Assembly (NCBI GenBank): GCA_030429585.1
Contig: JAUIEU010000001.1
Span: 1,731,994 to 1,795,993 of the forward strand
Origin: a bacterium
Lineage (GTDB): Bacteria; Cyanobacteriota; Vampirovibrionia; Vampirovibrionales; Vampirovibrionaceae
DNA: 64,000 bases
Reading direction: 5' to 3'
This document shows, one piece after another, positions 34,941 through 43,419 of this stretch. Position 1 is the stretch's first letter, and each line of letters begins with the position of its first letter. The translations under genes and the position numbers were made by a program. Below the pieces are notes generated by a model. The model searched no databases, was not told the DNA's origin, and worked only from the letters and a program-made list of their open reading frames with translations.

Positions 34941-37196
34941 TTAGCCGGTGGCTTTTAAAACAGGCTTTTCTGGGGTTTTTTCGGCGGAGCCTTTTTGGGC
35001 CTGGTTGTTATCTGGGTTCGGGGCAGGCGTGGCGTCAGTGTCTTTCGATGTAACGGAGAGTTGTTCGCCGCTAGGGTTGGCCTGGGTGGGCAGGTAGGTT
35101 TTTTGGGCGATATCTTTATCCGCCATCGCCGCCAAAATGGCTTTGCCGTAACGAGGAGTCATGCTGGGCCAGCTATACACATTAATAGAAAATTGCATGG
35201 CCCGTTGGGCAATGGCGTAAAAATCGTCAGGGCTTTCCGTGTAGGTATCCACCGCTCGTTGAAGGCCTGCGGTAATGTTGTCTTTGGCTTCTTTTAAAAT
35301 CGCCTTATCCGTTTCTGTCATGGGTTTTTTAGGTTTGGCGTTTTTATCACTTTTTTTAACGGGGTGGCGTTTGGCAATAGCCTTAAAATATTTGCCAGGG
35401 TTAAAGGGGTCTATTTTAAACCCTGTTTGGCCGTATTTTTCTAGGTATTGTTTTAGTAAAGGGTCGTTGGTGTTGGTATCGGTGTGGGGGTCTAGTACGG
35501 TTTTTTTCAGTCCGTCCACGTTGCTGCTAATAATAGCGCAGCCCATCAAGGGGGCTTCTACTTGGGGCAGGCCGTACGGCTCGTAAGAAGAAGGGAAGAT
35601 AACCGCATCCGTACCGGCCACATATTGGTAGCGGTCTTTGCCGCGGTGGCCCTTAACTTCTAAAAATACCCGCCCAGGGAATTCTTTACGGATAGGGTCC
35701 ATTAGGCTTTCTAGCCATGCTTTGTTGCTGTCGTCGCCTTCACCAATTTCTGGCCCAGAGATTAAAAATTGAAGGTTTGGGTTTTTCTTTAACAGTTGGG
35801 GGATGCTTTCAATTAACGATTCGATACCTTTTTGGATGGAATCTTGCCGTGAGAGAATGTAACTGGCGAGGAAGGCATTGGGGTCTTCTGTTAGCCCTAG
35901 TTTTTTTTGTAAGGCCACTTTGTTGGTTTGCTTAAAGGCTTTAATATCCGCGGCAGTAACATCTTTGTAGTTGCCGGTTTCCTTGCCTTTACTGCCCATG
36001 GTGGTAAAACCGTCTTCTTCTAGGTAGGGGCTTTTAAAGGGGTTAAAGTCACTTTCGGGCACGTGGTGGATATCGTGTACCATGTGCTTGCTTAGGTGCT
36101 GGTTTAGGCGGTCTACAAACAGGTGGCCGGTGCCAAGGCCGGTGCTTTTATCGGTGACACGTTCAGCATAACTATCGCTCATAAAAATGCCGTTGGCCCC
36201 ACTCATGCCAGTTTCTACCAGGCTAACATGGGGCGATTTTTTACGGGTTTGCTTATCGCGCACCTGTTTAACCAATTCGCTTTTTTTAAAATAGTTCGGG
36301 TTTAGGCCAGTATCTTCTAGGCTTTGTTCGGGTATGCGGTAATCGTGGGTGTTGTGCATATAGTACAGGCGGGCCATGTCGTCCATGCCGTTTTCATCTA
36401 ACGCAGCAGGTAGCACCCCACTAATCCAGTCGTTTATAACGGCAAATTTATAGTTTTTGTTGGCATCGCCTTGTTTATCTTGGTATTGCTTAATTAGGTT
36501 GGTGGCCGCTCGGTTAAAATAAATAGAAGCCAGGGCGGCAGGAAAGCTGCCTCGGTAGTAGGTGCCGCTGCTGTCTTTCTCAATCATGGCGCTTACGTCC
36601 TCGGCAGAGTTGCCCAGCAGGGTTTGCCACACGGTTTCCGATTCGCCCTTGTGGGTGAGGTAGGCGCTGTTAATGTTATTAAATAGGGGGCTTTTAATGG
36701 CAAATACGTTAATTTTTCGGCCAGATTCAGGGATGGTTTCTTCGCGGGCCATCAACTCAAAGGGGATATCGGGGCCTTTAACAATACTACCGGTTTTATC
36801 CTTGTATTGGTAATGCAGGCTGGTGGTTAAGCCTGTGGGTGTAAAGGGGTTGCTAAGGGTGTCATTGGCTTTGGCTAATGAGGCATAAAAAGGTTGGATA
36901 ACATCCATGCGAATGCCGTCGTAGTCTTTGCCTTCCAGCGTAAAAGGCATGTTTACCCCGTAAGGGATGGTGAGTGATACGCTGCCTAAGCCACCTGCCC
37001 AGGTGCCTTCCATATCTGGCATACTGCGCTCCATGGTAAAAAACAGGCCAGGCCCAATAACAGGCTTGGGGGCGTTTTTGCCAAAATAAATCGCCCGCGC
37101 AGGTGTGGCCTTAAGGGCGCTGGGCTGCGAGGCCTGGCGGCTTAGGCGAGAAGAAGGGCGGTACTGGGGGGCTAAAGGAAGGGAATGAAGCTGCAT
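34941..37196 (-). CDS. Divergent glycogen/starch synthase (GT5) with N-terminal tag
   Basis: A GT-B glycosyltransferase resembling glycogen synthases that extend alpha-1,4-glucan from ADP- or UDP-glucose. The donor lobe has TDAVIFPSSYEPYGLPQVEA and MGCAIISSNVDGLKKTV, matching the family's PSRFEPCGL and GGL segments. The acceptor lobe shows WAGGLGSVSLTIPYGVN where KVGGLADV is usual, and NDWISGVLPAAL for the HDWHT region. At 751 residues it is about 270 longer than GlgA, with extra inserts, a Ser/Arg-rich lead carrying AIYFGKNAP (residues 36-44) and a disordered Pro/Asp/Lys tail. Function as a storage-glucan synthase is plausible, not proven. Confidence 0.75.
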   Translation of the reverse strand: MQLHSLPLAPQYRPSSRLSRQASQPSALKATPARAIYFGKNAPKPVIGPGLFFTMERSMPDMEGTWAGGLGSVSLTIPYGVNMPFTLEGKDYDGIRMDVIQPFYASLAKANDTLSNPFTPTGLTTSLHYQYKDKTGSIVKGPDIPFELMAREETIPESGRKINVFAIKSPLFNNINSAYLTHKGESETVWQTLLGNSAEDVSAMIEKDSSGTYYRGSFPAALASIYFNRAATNLIKQYQDKQGDANKNYKFAVINDWISGVLPAALDENGMDDMARLYYMHNTHDYRIPEQSLEDTGLNPNYFKKSELVKQVRDKQTRKKSPHVSLVETGMSGANGIFMSDSYAERVTDKSTGLGTGHLFVDRLNQHLSKHMVHDIHHVPESDFNPFKSPYLEEDGFTTMGSKGKETGNYKDVTAADIKAFKQTNKVALQKKLGLTEDPNAFLASYILSRQDSIQKGIESLIESIPQLLKKNPNLQFLISGPEIGEGDDSNKAWLESLMDPIRKEFPGRVFLEVKGHRGKDRYQYVAGTDAVIFPSSYEPYGLPQVEAPLMGCAIISSNVDGLKKTVLDPHTDTNTNDPLLKQYLEKYGQTGFKIDPFNPGKYFKAIAKRHPVKKSDKNAKPKKPMTETDKAILKEAKDNITAGLQRAVDTYTESPDDFYAIAQRAMQFSINVYSWPSMTPRYGKAILAAMADKDIAQKTYLPTQANPSGEQLSVTSKDTDATPAPNPDNNQAQKGSAEKTPEKPVLKATG

Positions 37197-37433
37197 AGTC
37201 TCAATAAATTAAGCGAAAATCACACAATAGAGAAGGGATAGGGCCTATTACACAAAGGCAGTCAGGGTCGTCTAACCGATGAAAGATTACCCAAATAAAA
37301 CCCACCCAAGGGTAAAATTGCCAGCAACAAGGGGTGGGTACTGCTGCTGTTAAGCAAACCTTAGGATAAGGTTAATTTATGGCGGTTTTGCTTGCGGGTG
37401 GGCCTGTTCTCCCGGTACACTGGTAGGCTGTAA

Positions 37434-37447
37434 AGGAATGTATTCCT
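37434..37447 (+). promoter_or_regulatory. Inverted repeat upstream of peroxiredoxin, possible operator
   Basis: AGGAAT and ATTCCT flank a 2-base spacer, 30 bases before the peroxiredoxin start. Its place suggests a regulator site, but no family can be named from the sequence. Confidence 0.35.
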
Positions 37448-37477
37448 GTTATTCAACCTGATTGGAGACAAACGATT

Positions 37478-38002
37478 ATGGCCCCATTAATTGGCAAACC
37501 CGCCCCCGATTTTACCGCTGAAGCGTACGCTGATGGCGAAATTAAAAATATCTCTTTGAGTGATTACAAAGGCAAGTGGGTAGTACTCTTTTTCTATCCG
37601 CTAGATTTCACCTTTGTATGCCCTACTGAAATCCAAGGCTTTGACGCTAAAAAAGCTGAATTTGATAAGCTAAACACCCAAATTATTGGTGCTAGTGTGG
37701 ATAGTGCTCACTCCCACAAAGCGTGGAGCGAAAGCAGCCTAGGTAAAATGAACTACCCCATTATTAGCGATATTACCCACCGCGTTAGCCGCGATTATGG
37801 CGTATTGCTAGAAGATAAAGGCATCAGCTTGCGTGGTGTGTTTATTATTGACCCCGATGGCAACCTAAAAAGCTACAGCGTGAACGACCTATCTGTAGGC
37901 CGTAACGTGGATGAGATTGTGCGCTTAGTACAAGCTTTCCAAAGTGGCGACCTATGCCCAGTAGGCTGGAAGCCCGGCGAAAAAACCCTAGGTAAAGCGT
38001 AA
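37478..38002 (+). CDS. 2-Cys peroxiredoxin (AhpC/Prx type)
   Basis: Typical 2-Cys peroxiredoxins reduce hydrogen peroxide and organic peroxides. The peroxidatic cysteine is in [14 protein letters not shown] (about residue 47) and the resolving cysteine in [12 protein letters not shown] near the C-terminus (about 164). [12 protein letters not shown] and the active-site Arg region [21 protein letters not shown] follow the pattern; the last is quoted in part as [12 protein letters not shown]. Length 174 is short for the family but complete. GGAG lies about 10 bases before the ATG, and a strong terminator follows. Confidence 0.95.
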   Translation: MAPLIGKPAPDFTAEAYADGEIKNISLSDYKGKWVVLFFYPLDFTFVCPTEIQGFDAKKAEFDKLNTQIIGASVDSAHSHKAWSESSLGKMNYPIISDITHRVSRDYGVLLEDKGISLRGVFIIDPDGNLKSYSVNDLSVGRNVDEIVRLVQAFQSGDLCPVGWKPGEKTLGKA

Positions 38003-38032
38003 GCCTTATCTAAGCAAATTGCTTAAATGTTT

Positions 38033-38070
38033 AAAAGCCCTTGGCCATACTCATGGCTGAGGGCTTTTTG
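38033..38070 (+). terminator. Rho-independent terminator of the peroxiredoxin gene
   Basis: AAAAGCCCT...GGCCA pairs with TGGC..AGGGCTTTTT and is followed by a T-rich run. Confidence 0.85.
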
Positions 38071-38071
38071 T

Positions 38072-38299
38072 TTATCCAAAGTGGTCGTTATCGAATTCTT
38101 CATAATCAGTAATATTCAAACTATGGATTGCTTGTCGAATAAGTTCGTCTGTGTGGTTATTTTGGCCCTTAATATTAATTCGATTGGCACTTGTTCTAAA
38201 ATTTAAATTAGATTTACGAGGATGTTTAACTAGTTTACTTCTTATGTCCCAGTAATCTTGTGAGTCTTTAAATTGAAAGATTGTGCCGAATTTTAGCAT
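38072..38299 (-). CDS. Small hypothetical protein
   Basis: I do not recognise this 75-residue protein. It is AT-rich, basic in its first half and acidic at the end (DYEEFDNDHFG). It begins MLKFGTIFQFK, a faint echo of the F-G motif seen in other N-termini here. No membrane segment or signal peptide. The ribosome-binding site is weak. It sits between the peroxiredoxin terminator and hisD, on the same strand as hisD, and could be a real small orphan or noise. Confidence 0.4.
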   Translation of the reverse strand: MLKFGTIFQFKDSQDYWDIRSKLVKHPRKSNLNFRTSANRINIKGQNNHTDELIRQAIHSLNITDYEEFDNDHFG

Positions 38300-38365
38300 A
38301 TTGCTTAAGGACCGTCTTAAGGGGCGTTTAATAGTATAAAACGGCTAAATATAATATTATGATAC

Positions 38366-39649
38366 TTACGTAAGTCGAAACCGTGCTGAAGTACCATGCC
38401 CAACCAATCCTTCAATATCGGCAAAGTGGGCGGCATCATCAAATATTTGAGTTTGGTTAGGCTTAACTTGTTGCCAGGTTTGGGGCCGTAAAAAGGTGAG
38501 TGGCGTTAGCCCGCCACTAAAGCGTGCGGCCCGTGCCGTGGGTAGGGTGTGGTTAGGCCCAGCCATGTAATCGCCAATGGGTACGGGGGTGTGGTGGTCG
38601 CAAAACAGGGCGCCATAATCGGTTAGGTTGGGCGTTAACTCATCGGGGTTATCTATCAGTAATTCTAAATGTTCGGGGGCTAGGGCATTAGCTATGCTGG
38701 CACAAGCAGTTAAGCTATCCAATACAAATAAGCCGCTGGCAGCTAAACTATCCGTAATAAACGTGGCGATACTAGGGTTAGCCAATTGTTGCGCTAAGGC
38801 CTTCTGGGTTTTTTGGGCAAGTGCCATACTCGGGGTCAGCAAATAAGCGCGCGCATCCGGGTCATGTTCGGCCTGAGCAATGAGATCCGCCGCTACCCAA
38901 TCTGGGTTTGCCGTGTCATCAGCAAGTATCACTACTTCGCTTGGGCCCGCCAGCCCATCAATGCCAATAATGCCCTGTAGTTGGCGTTTGGCTTCGGTTA
39001 CATACGCATTACCCGGCCCAACTACCATGGCTGCTGCAGGAATCGTATCTGTACCGTAGGCCATTGCCGCTACAGCTTGCGCCCCACCCAGTTGGATAAA
39101 CCGTGTAGCGCCAGCCATGTGGCCGGCCACCAATGTTTCGGGCGTTAGTTTTGGGCTTACTAACGAAATCTCTGGTACACCGGCGACTTTGGCAGTAATG
39201 GCCGTCATTAGTGCGGTAGAGGGCAGTGGGTAACGCCCGCCGGGAACATAGCACGCCACGTGATTAACAGGCTGAAACCGAACGCCAGTATCGACGGCAT
39301 CATCACACACCGTAATGGGCGATAGGCGATCTATAAATGCTTGGTTAAAACGGGTAATGCGTTCGGCGGCACGCTGTAATACGCCTAGTGTTTCTTCAGA
39401 AAGCTGTTCTTTGGCTGACGTTACTGTCGCATTATTGGCACAAAAAATGGCGATAGGCGCATCGCCTAACTCGGTAATAATTTCGGCAAGTGCGGTATCG
39501 CCGTCGGCTTTGACACGCTCGATAATAGCGGCGGTGCGTTGTTGTACCACTGGGTCTACCGTTAGTGCAGGTTGCGTTAACTTGGCCAGTTGTTGGGTAG
39601 CCACATCACCCTGATAGATAGGAATAATAGCAGAGGCTGTTTTGGGCAT
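38366..39649 (-). CDS. hisD: Histidinol dehydrogenase
   Basis: HisD oxidises histidinol to histidine in two NAD-dependent steps with a zinc ion. The 427-residue chain carries VPGGRYPLPSTALMTAI, GPGNAYVTEAKRQL, the signature GIDGLAGPSEVVILAD, LIAQAEHDPDA with the zinc Gln/His, APEHLELL with the catalytic Glu/His, and GPNHTLPTARAARF. Its ATG overlaps the hisA-IE stop as TAATG, so it is the last gene of the his transcript. Confidence 0.97.
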   Translation of the reverse strand: MPKTASAIIPIYQGDVATQQLAKLTQPALTVDPVVQQRTAAIIERVKADGDTALAEIITELGDAPIAIFCANNATVTSAKEQLSEETLGVLQRAAERITRFNQAFIDRLSPITVCDDAVDTGVRFQPVNHVACYVPGGRYPLPSTALMTAITAKVAGVPEISLVSPKLTPETLVAGHMAGATRFIQLGGAQAVAAMAYGTDTIPAAAMVVGPGNAYVTEAKRQLQGIIGIDGLAGPSEVVILADDTANPDWVAADLIAQAEHDPDARAYLLTPSMALAQKTQKALAQQLANPSIATFITDSLAASGLFVLDSLTACASIANALAPEHLELLIDNPDELTPNLTDYGALFCDHHTPVPIGDYMAGPNHTLPTARAARFSGGLTPLTFLRPQTWQQVKPNQTQIFDDAAHFADIEGLVGHGTSARFRLT

Positions 39650-40899
39650 TAGCGCTCACGGCCTCCCAATTCGGCCACAATTTCGGCCAGTTCCACGCCT
39701 TCCGCTACGGCGAGTACACTGGCAAAATAAATTAGGTCGCCAATTTCCCATACTAAATTATTGCGGTCGGGGGCTTGTGCCACTTCAAAGGCTTCTTCCA
39801 TTAATTTTTTAAGGAGTAATTCTCGGTTGTTAAGCAGCTTGTTGGTATACGATTTTTCCGTAGGGTTGGCCTTGCGCTGATTGAGCGTATGAAAGAGCGA
39901 GGCGAGTGAAAAATCTGCTTTGCCAAAGCCTTGCCCGTAGCAACTGTGGGCGCTGGTGTGGCAGGCGTTGCCATTTTGACGAACCTTAAATAACAAGCTA
40001 TCTCGGTCGCAATCGGTGCGGCAGCTAACAAGTGTTTGGGTATGCCCGCTGGTTTTGCCTTTTTCCCATAGTTCATTTCGGCTTCGGCTAAAGTACACCC
40101 CTGTGCCGGTGTCTACCGCTTGTTGTAGCGATTCTGGCGAACTGTAGGCTTGCATCAACACCTCATTGCTATCGGCATCTTGCACAATGGTGGGGATAAG
40201 GTTCTGTTGTTTTTCAAAATCCAAACTTTTTACCAGTCCTTCGCCTAGCGAAAGTTTGCCTGTGTATAACGCCATGCCTACCTGTACATCTACGCCAAGC
40301 TTACTTACTGCAATGGCGTCTTCTGTTGTGGCCACACCACCGGCTACCGTTACGGCGTGGGGTAAGGTATCGCGAAGGGTTTGTATGGCATCCAAATCCA
40401 TGCCACTAAGGGTACCTTCGGTGGCTACAAAGGTGCACAAATAACCGCCGCAGTAATCGGCCAAACGCTTAGCGCGGTCGGTCACGCTTTCGCCGGTTTC
40501 ATTGGCCCAGCCTTGGTCTACCACTTGGCCGTTGTTGTGGTCTAAGGCTACCATCACGCGGTGGGCCGGTAGTTGGCTAAGTAATTCTGGCGTGGCGGCG
40601 GTGCCTAGCATTATCCACTTGGCGCCAGCACGTAGGTATAATCGGGCGCGTTCCACATCACGGATGCCCCCACCCACACGTACATCCGCCACTTGGCACA
40701 TGCGCCGAATCAGCTCTACATTAGGGCTGTTGGGGTTTTTACCAGTGGCGGCATCTAAATCCACTACCGCCACTTCGCCGTATTTGTTAAATTCGCGGGC
40801 AAGCGCTACCGGGTCGCGTTCATCAGTCAGCACGCGCTCTTTCCCTTGGCGTAGTTGGACGACCTCGCCATCCATTAAATCGATACTAGCAATAATCAT
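39649..40899 (-). CDS. HisA-HisI-HisE trifunctional fusion
   Basis: One 416-residue chain appears to hold three histidine enzymes. Residues about 1-235 are HisA, the ProFAR isomerase: IASIDLMDGEVVQL with the first catalytic Asp, VGGGIRDVERAR and VAGGVAT at the phosphate sites. Residues about 240-325 are HisI, phosphoribosyl-AMP cyclohydrolase: LWEKGKTSGHTQTLVSCRTDCDRDSL (in parts) with zinc cysteines, and GNACHTSAHSC. Residues about 330-416 are HisE, phosphoribosyl-ATP pyrophosphohydrolase: KKLMEEAFEVAQA and NLVWEIGDLIYFASVLA. HisIE fusions are common; the added HisA is not. Steps 2, 3 and 4 would thus be consecutive on one chain. The start MIIASIDL is the family start, with AGG upstream. Confidence 0.93.
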   Translation of the reverse strand: MIIASIDLMDGEVVQLRQGKERVLTDERDPVALAREFNKYGEVAVVDLDAATGKNPNSPNVELIRRMCQVADVRVGGGIRDVERARLYLRAGAKWIMLGTAATPELLSQLPAHRVMVALDHNNGQVVDQGWANETGESVTDRAKRLADYCGGYLCTFVATEGTLSGMDLDAIQTLRDTLPHAVTVAGGVATTEDAIAVSKLGVDVQVGMALYTGKLSLGEGLVKSLDFEKQQNLIPTIVQDADSNEVLMQAYSSPESLQQAVDTGTGVYFSRSRNELWEKGKTSGHTQTLVSCRTDCDRDSLLFKVRQNGNACHTSAHSCYGQGFGKADFSLASLFHTLNQRKANPTEKSYTNKLLNNRELLLKKLMEEAFEVAQAPDRNNLVWEIGDLIYFASVLAVAEGVELAEIVAELGGRER

Positions 40900-40965
40900 A
40901 ATTAACCTGAGTTTATTTGTGGGTGTAATTGGTTGTATAGTATGCAAAACACTACGTGCCTGCTA

Positions 40966-40971
40966 TATAAT
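40966..40971 (+). promoter_or_regulatory. Candidate -10 box for the inserted gene pair
   Basis: A perfect TATAAT lies 49 bases before the TTG start of the next gene. No clear -35. Confidence 0.4.
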
Positions 40972-41019
40972 AAGCATTAAAGTCGTTTAATAAACGCTAA
41001 ATTAAAGGCTAATATTATT

Positions 41020-41394
41020 TTGGTTTCGCTTAAAACACAGTCGTATCATATTACTCAGCAATCTATTATCCAACGTCAGGCGCGGTTATCTTCTCCAGCT
41101 TTTGGTAGAGGAAAGTTAAAAAAAGTGTTGGCCGGGGCGGCTTTGATAGCATTGCCCTACTTAATGCCTGCCCAAACAGTTCAAGATTCATTACTCAAGG
41201 AAGGGTATACACAAACATCTGCAGGTAAAGGTTATGATTTTGACAGAAAACAACCGTTTGTTATTCGTTATTTTACCCACCCTAACAAACTACCTGTAGA
41301 TACAAAACAGTACCCAGGAGATAAATGCATTGGTGTGCGAAAAGAGGGTGAAGACACATTTATAAAACGCTGCCCAAAACAACAGGGCGAGTAG
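41020..41394 (+). CDS. Small membrane-anchored protein with F-G motif (first of pair)
   Basis: I do not recognise the family. The 124-residue product starts at TTG with AAAGG upstream. It has a Gln/Ser-rich lead, the motif SSPAFGRGKLKK (about residues 25-36), one hydrophobic helix (VLAGAALIALPYLMPA, about 38-54) and a likely exported part with two cysteines (CIGVRK and KRCPKQ) that could form a disulfide. It lies inside the his cluster but on the opposite strand, 47 bases before a similar-layout gene. Base composition is AT-richer than the his genes. Confidence 0.65.
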   Translation: MVSLKTQSYHITQQSIIQRQARLSSPAFGRGKLKKVLAGAALIALPYLMPAQTVQDSLLKEGYTQTSAGKGYDFDRKQPFVIRYFTHPNKLPVDTKQYPGDKCIGVRKEGEDTFIKRCPKQQGE

Positions 41395-41441
41395 CTAAAC
41401 ATTTTTTATAGTAATAGATAGTTAATTAAACGACTTTATTT

Positions 41442-42017
41442 ATGCGCTTAATATCTTATTCTCACCTTAACATAGCACCTATACAACTTAGGCCTGTATT
41501 TTCGGCTAAGCAACCGATGGTTTTGCCTTCTTTAGAAGATGTATATTTTTCTAGAAATACTAAGAAGAGAAAAGCACGCAGGGCTTGGATAAACGTAAGG
41601 AAAAAGCTGACAAAAAAGAATATGGAAACGTATGTAGCGGTACCCATGTTTCTTTTGTCTGCGGTTATGTTGCCTTCTAAAATAAATCAATTTGCTGAAA
41701 GGGTAGATAGGCAGAACGCTAAAAAAATTATTCAAAAGAAGCAAGAATGCCCAAATGCTAAACTAGAGTGGGGTGCTGCGGGGGATTTAGCGGCGGTTTT
41801 TGTAACGGAAAAACCAGATAATATGTTTGGTGATCATGAGGTGAGAGAAGATGGCACCGCAACATTTAAGATTAAAGATGGCAGTGGGCAAGAAACCACT
41901 ATTGGCACCGGTAAAGACCCTTGTGATGGGAAATTACTTATTACCTATCCAAGTGGAAAAAAAGAAACGGTTAATTTAAACAAGCCAGAAAAACCTAAAC
42001 AGATGGCCGTACGTTAA
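41442..42017 (+). CDS. Small membrane-anchored protein with F-S/G motif (second of pair)
   Basis: I do not recognise the family. The 191-residue product has a variable lead, VYFSRNTKKRKARR (about residues 28-41), a single hydrophobic helix (TYVAVPMFLLSAVMLP, about 58-73) and a soluble part with two cysteines (QECPNAK and KDPCDGK). Gly/Asp/Lys-rich strands toward the end suggest a beta domain (TFKIKDGSGQETTIGTGKD). The order motif, basic patch, helix, two-cysteine domain is the same as in the preceding gene. It overlaps the 3' end of hisF by 23 bases, convergent. Confidence 0.65.
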   Translation: MRLISYSHLNIAPIQLRPVFSAKQPMVLPSLEDVYFSRNTKKRKARRAWINVRKKLTKKNMETYVAVPMFLLSAVMLPSKINQFAERVDRQNAKKIIQKKQECPNAKLEWGAAGDLAAVFVTEKPDNMFGDHEVREDGTATFKIKDGSGQETTIGTGKDPCDGKLLITYPSGKKETVNLNKPEKPKQMAVR

Positions 42018-42810
42018 TGCTATTATTGGCTAAGGCAGCTTTTAAGGTGCCTATCGTCACATCCCCATCATGGAAAATACTCGCGGCCAGCGCCGCATCG
42101 GCGTAACCATCGGTAAATATATCCATAAAACATTGGCTGCCGTTAGCGCCACCACTGGCAATCACCGGTACATTAACCGCCGTGCTAATGGCTTTGGTTA
42201 AGGGGATATCAAAGCCACTGCGGGTGCCATCTTTATCCCAGCTTGTTAGCAAAATTTCGCCAGCTCCCAGTTGGGTGGCTTGCTGCGCCCATGTTAGTGC
42301 GTCTACATTCGCCACTTCTCGCCCGCCTTTGGTAAGCACTTGCCAGATGTTATCCTCGGCGCTACTCCCTTCGGGCAACCGACAATCTATGGCAAGCACG
42401 CAACACTGATTGCCATACGCGGTGGCAATATCGTTGATGAGTTGTGGGTTGTTAACCGCAGCACTGTTTACCGATACCTTATCGGCACCGGCCTGCATTA
42501 ACCGGTGGGCATCTTCCAGTGTGCGAATACCGCCCCCGACCGTAAAGGGAATCATGAGTTCGGCTGCCACCCGTTTAACGAGTTCTAGGGTGGTGTTTCG
42601 GTTTTCAATACTGGCGGTAATATCTAAAAAAACCAGCTCATCGGCGCCTTCGTTTTGATAATGCAGGGCTAAATCCACCGGGTCGCCCACATCGCGCAGA
42701 TTTTGAAAATTAACCCCTTTCACGGTGCGGCCGTCGGCTACATCTAGGCAGGGGATAATCCGTTTACATAGTCCGTTAATAGGTTCGGTATTAAGCGTAT
42801 TATTAACCAT
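41995..42810 (-). CDS. hisF: Imidazole glycerol phosphate synthase cyclase subunit
   Basis: HisF uses ammonia from HisH to convert PRFAR to imidazole glycerol phosphate and AICAR. The TIM barrel shows KRIIPCLDVADGRTVKGVNF with the first catalytic Asp, FLDITAS, PFTVGGGIRTLEDA, DKVSVNSAA, LAIDCRL with the second catalytic Asp, and VIASGGANG. I start at MVNNTLNTEP, which overlaps the hisH stop by 8 bases; the family usually starts about 12 residues later, so the lead is slightly long. The enzyme's partner hisH is directly upstream. Confidence 0.96.
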   Translation of the reverse strand: MVNNTLNTEPINGLCKRIIPCLDVADGRTVKGVNFQNLRDVGDPVDLALHYQNEGADELVFLDITASIENRNTTLELVKRVAAELMIPFTVGGGIRTLEDAHRLMQAGADKVSVNSAAVNNPQLINDIATAYGNQCCVLAIDCRLPEGSSAEDNIWQVLTKGGREVANVDALTWAQQATQLGAGEILLTSWDKDGTRSGFDIPLTKAISTAVNVPVIASGGANGSQCFMDIFTDGYADAALAASIFHDGDVTIGTLKAALANNSINVRPSV

Positions 42811-43411
42811 GGGTTTGCCCCCAATCGCTAATGAGTTGGTGGCCAAATTCGCCGCTTTTTTCTGGGTGAAACTGGTACGCGGTTACTTTGTCGTGTTGGG
42901 CGGCAGCGCAAAAATTGGTGTGATAATCGGCGGTGTACAGCACCAGTTCGTCAAACTCTGGCACAGGGTGGTAACTGTTTACAAAATACACGTGGCCCGT
43001 TGGTGCCTTAGGGTTGGCCTTGCTGGCGTGTATTTGGTTCCAGCCAATTTGAGGAATTTTTATGTGGTTACGCCCGCCCCGGAATTGTTTAATTACGCCG
43101 GGTAGCACGCCAAGGCCAGGCACCTGGGGGGCTTCTTCGCTCCACTCAAACAGTACTTGCAAGCCAATACATACACCTAAATAGGGCACGCCTTCGCGTA
43201 TCATGCCGCGCAATCGTTCTGTTAATTTTCGTTCTTTTAACTGGTGCATGGCGGCGCCAAAGGCCCCCACACCGGGGAATAACAGCGCATGCTCGCCGCT
43301 AGGTTTGGGGTCGTCATCGCCGCCAACGCGGGTAAATTCTAGGCCAAGGCGTTGCAAGCAGCGTTCCATGCTGCCCACGTTGCCACCACCGTAATCAATC
43401 ATTTCAATCAT
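42803..43411 (-). CDS. hisH: Imidazole glycerol phosphate synthase glutaminase subunit
   Basis: HisH is a class I glutaminase that feeds ammonia to HisF. MIDYGGGNVGSMERCL opens the chain, the nucleophile elbow is VPYLGVCIGLQVLF (Cys about residue 83), and the catalytic His-Glu pair is in TAYQFHPEKSGEFG. Length 202 is normal. The start follows the hisB stop by 8 bases. Confidence 0.97.
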   Translation of the reverse strand: MIEMIDYGGGNVGSMERCLQRLGLEFTRVGGDDDPKPSGEHALLFPGVGAFGAAMHQLKERKLTERLRGMIREGVPYLGVCIGLQVLFEWSEEAPQVPGLGVLPGVIKQFRGGRNHIKIPQIGWNQIHASKANPKAPTGHVYFVNSYHPVPEFDELVLYTADYHTNFCAAAQHDKVTAYQFHPEKSGEFGHQLISDWGQTHG

Positions 43412-43419
43412 GGGCAGTG

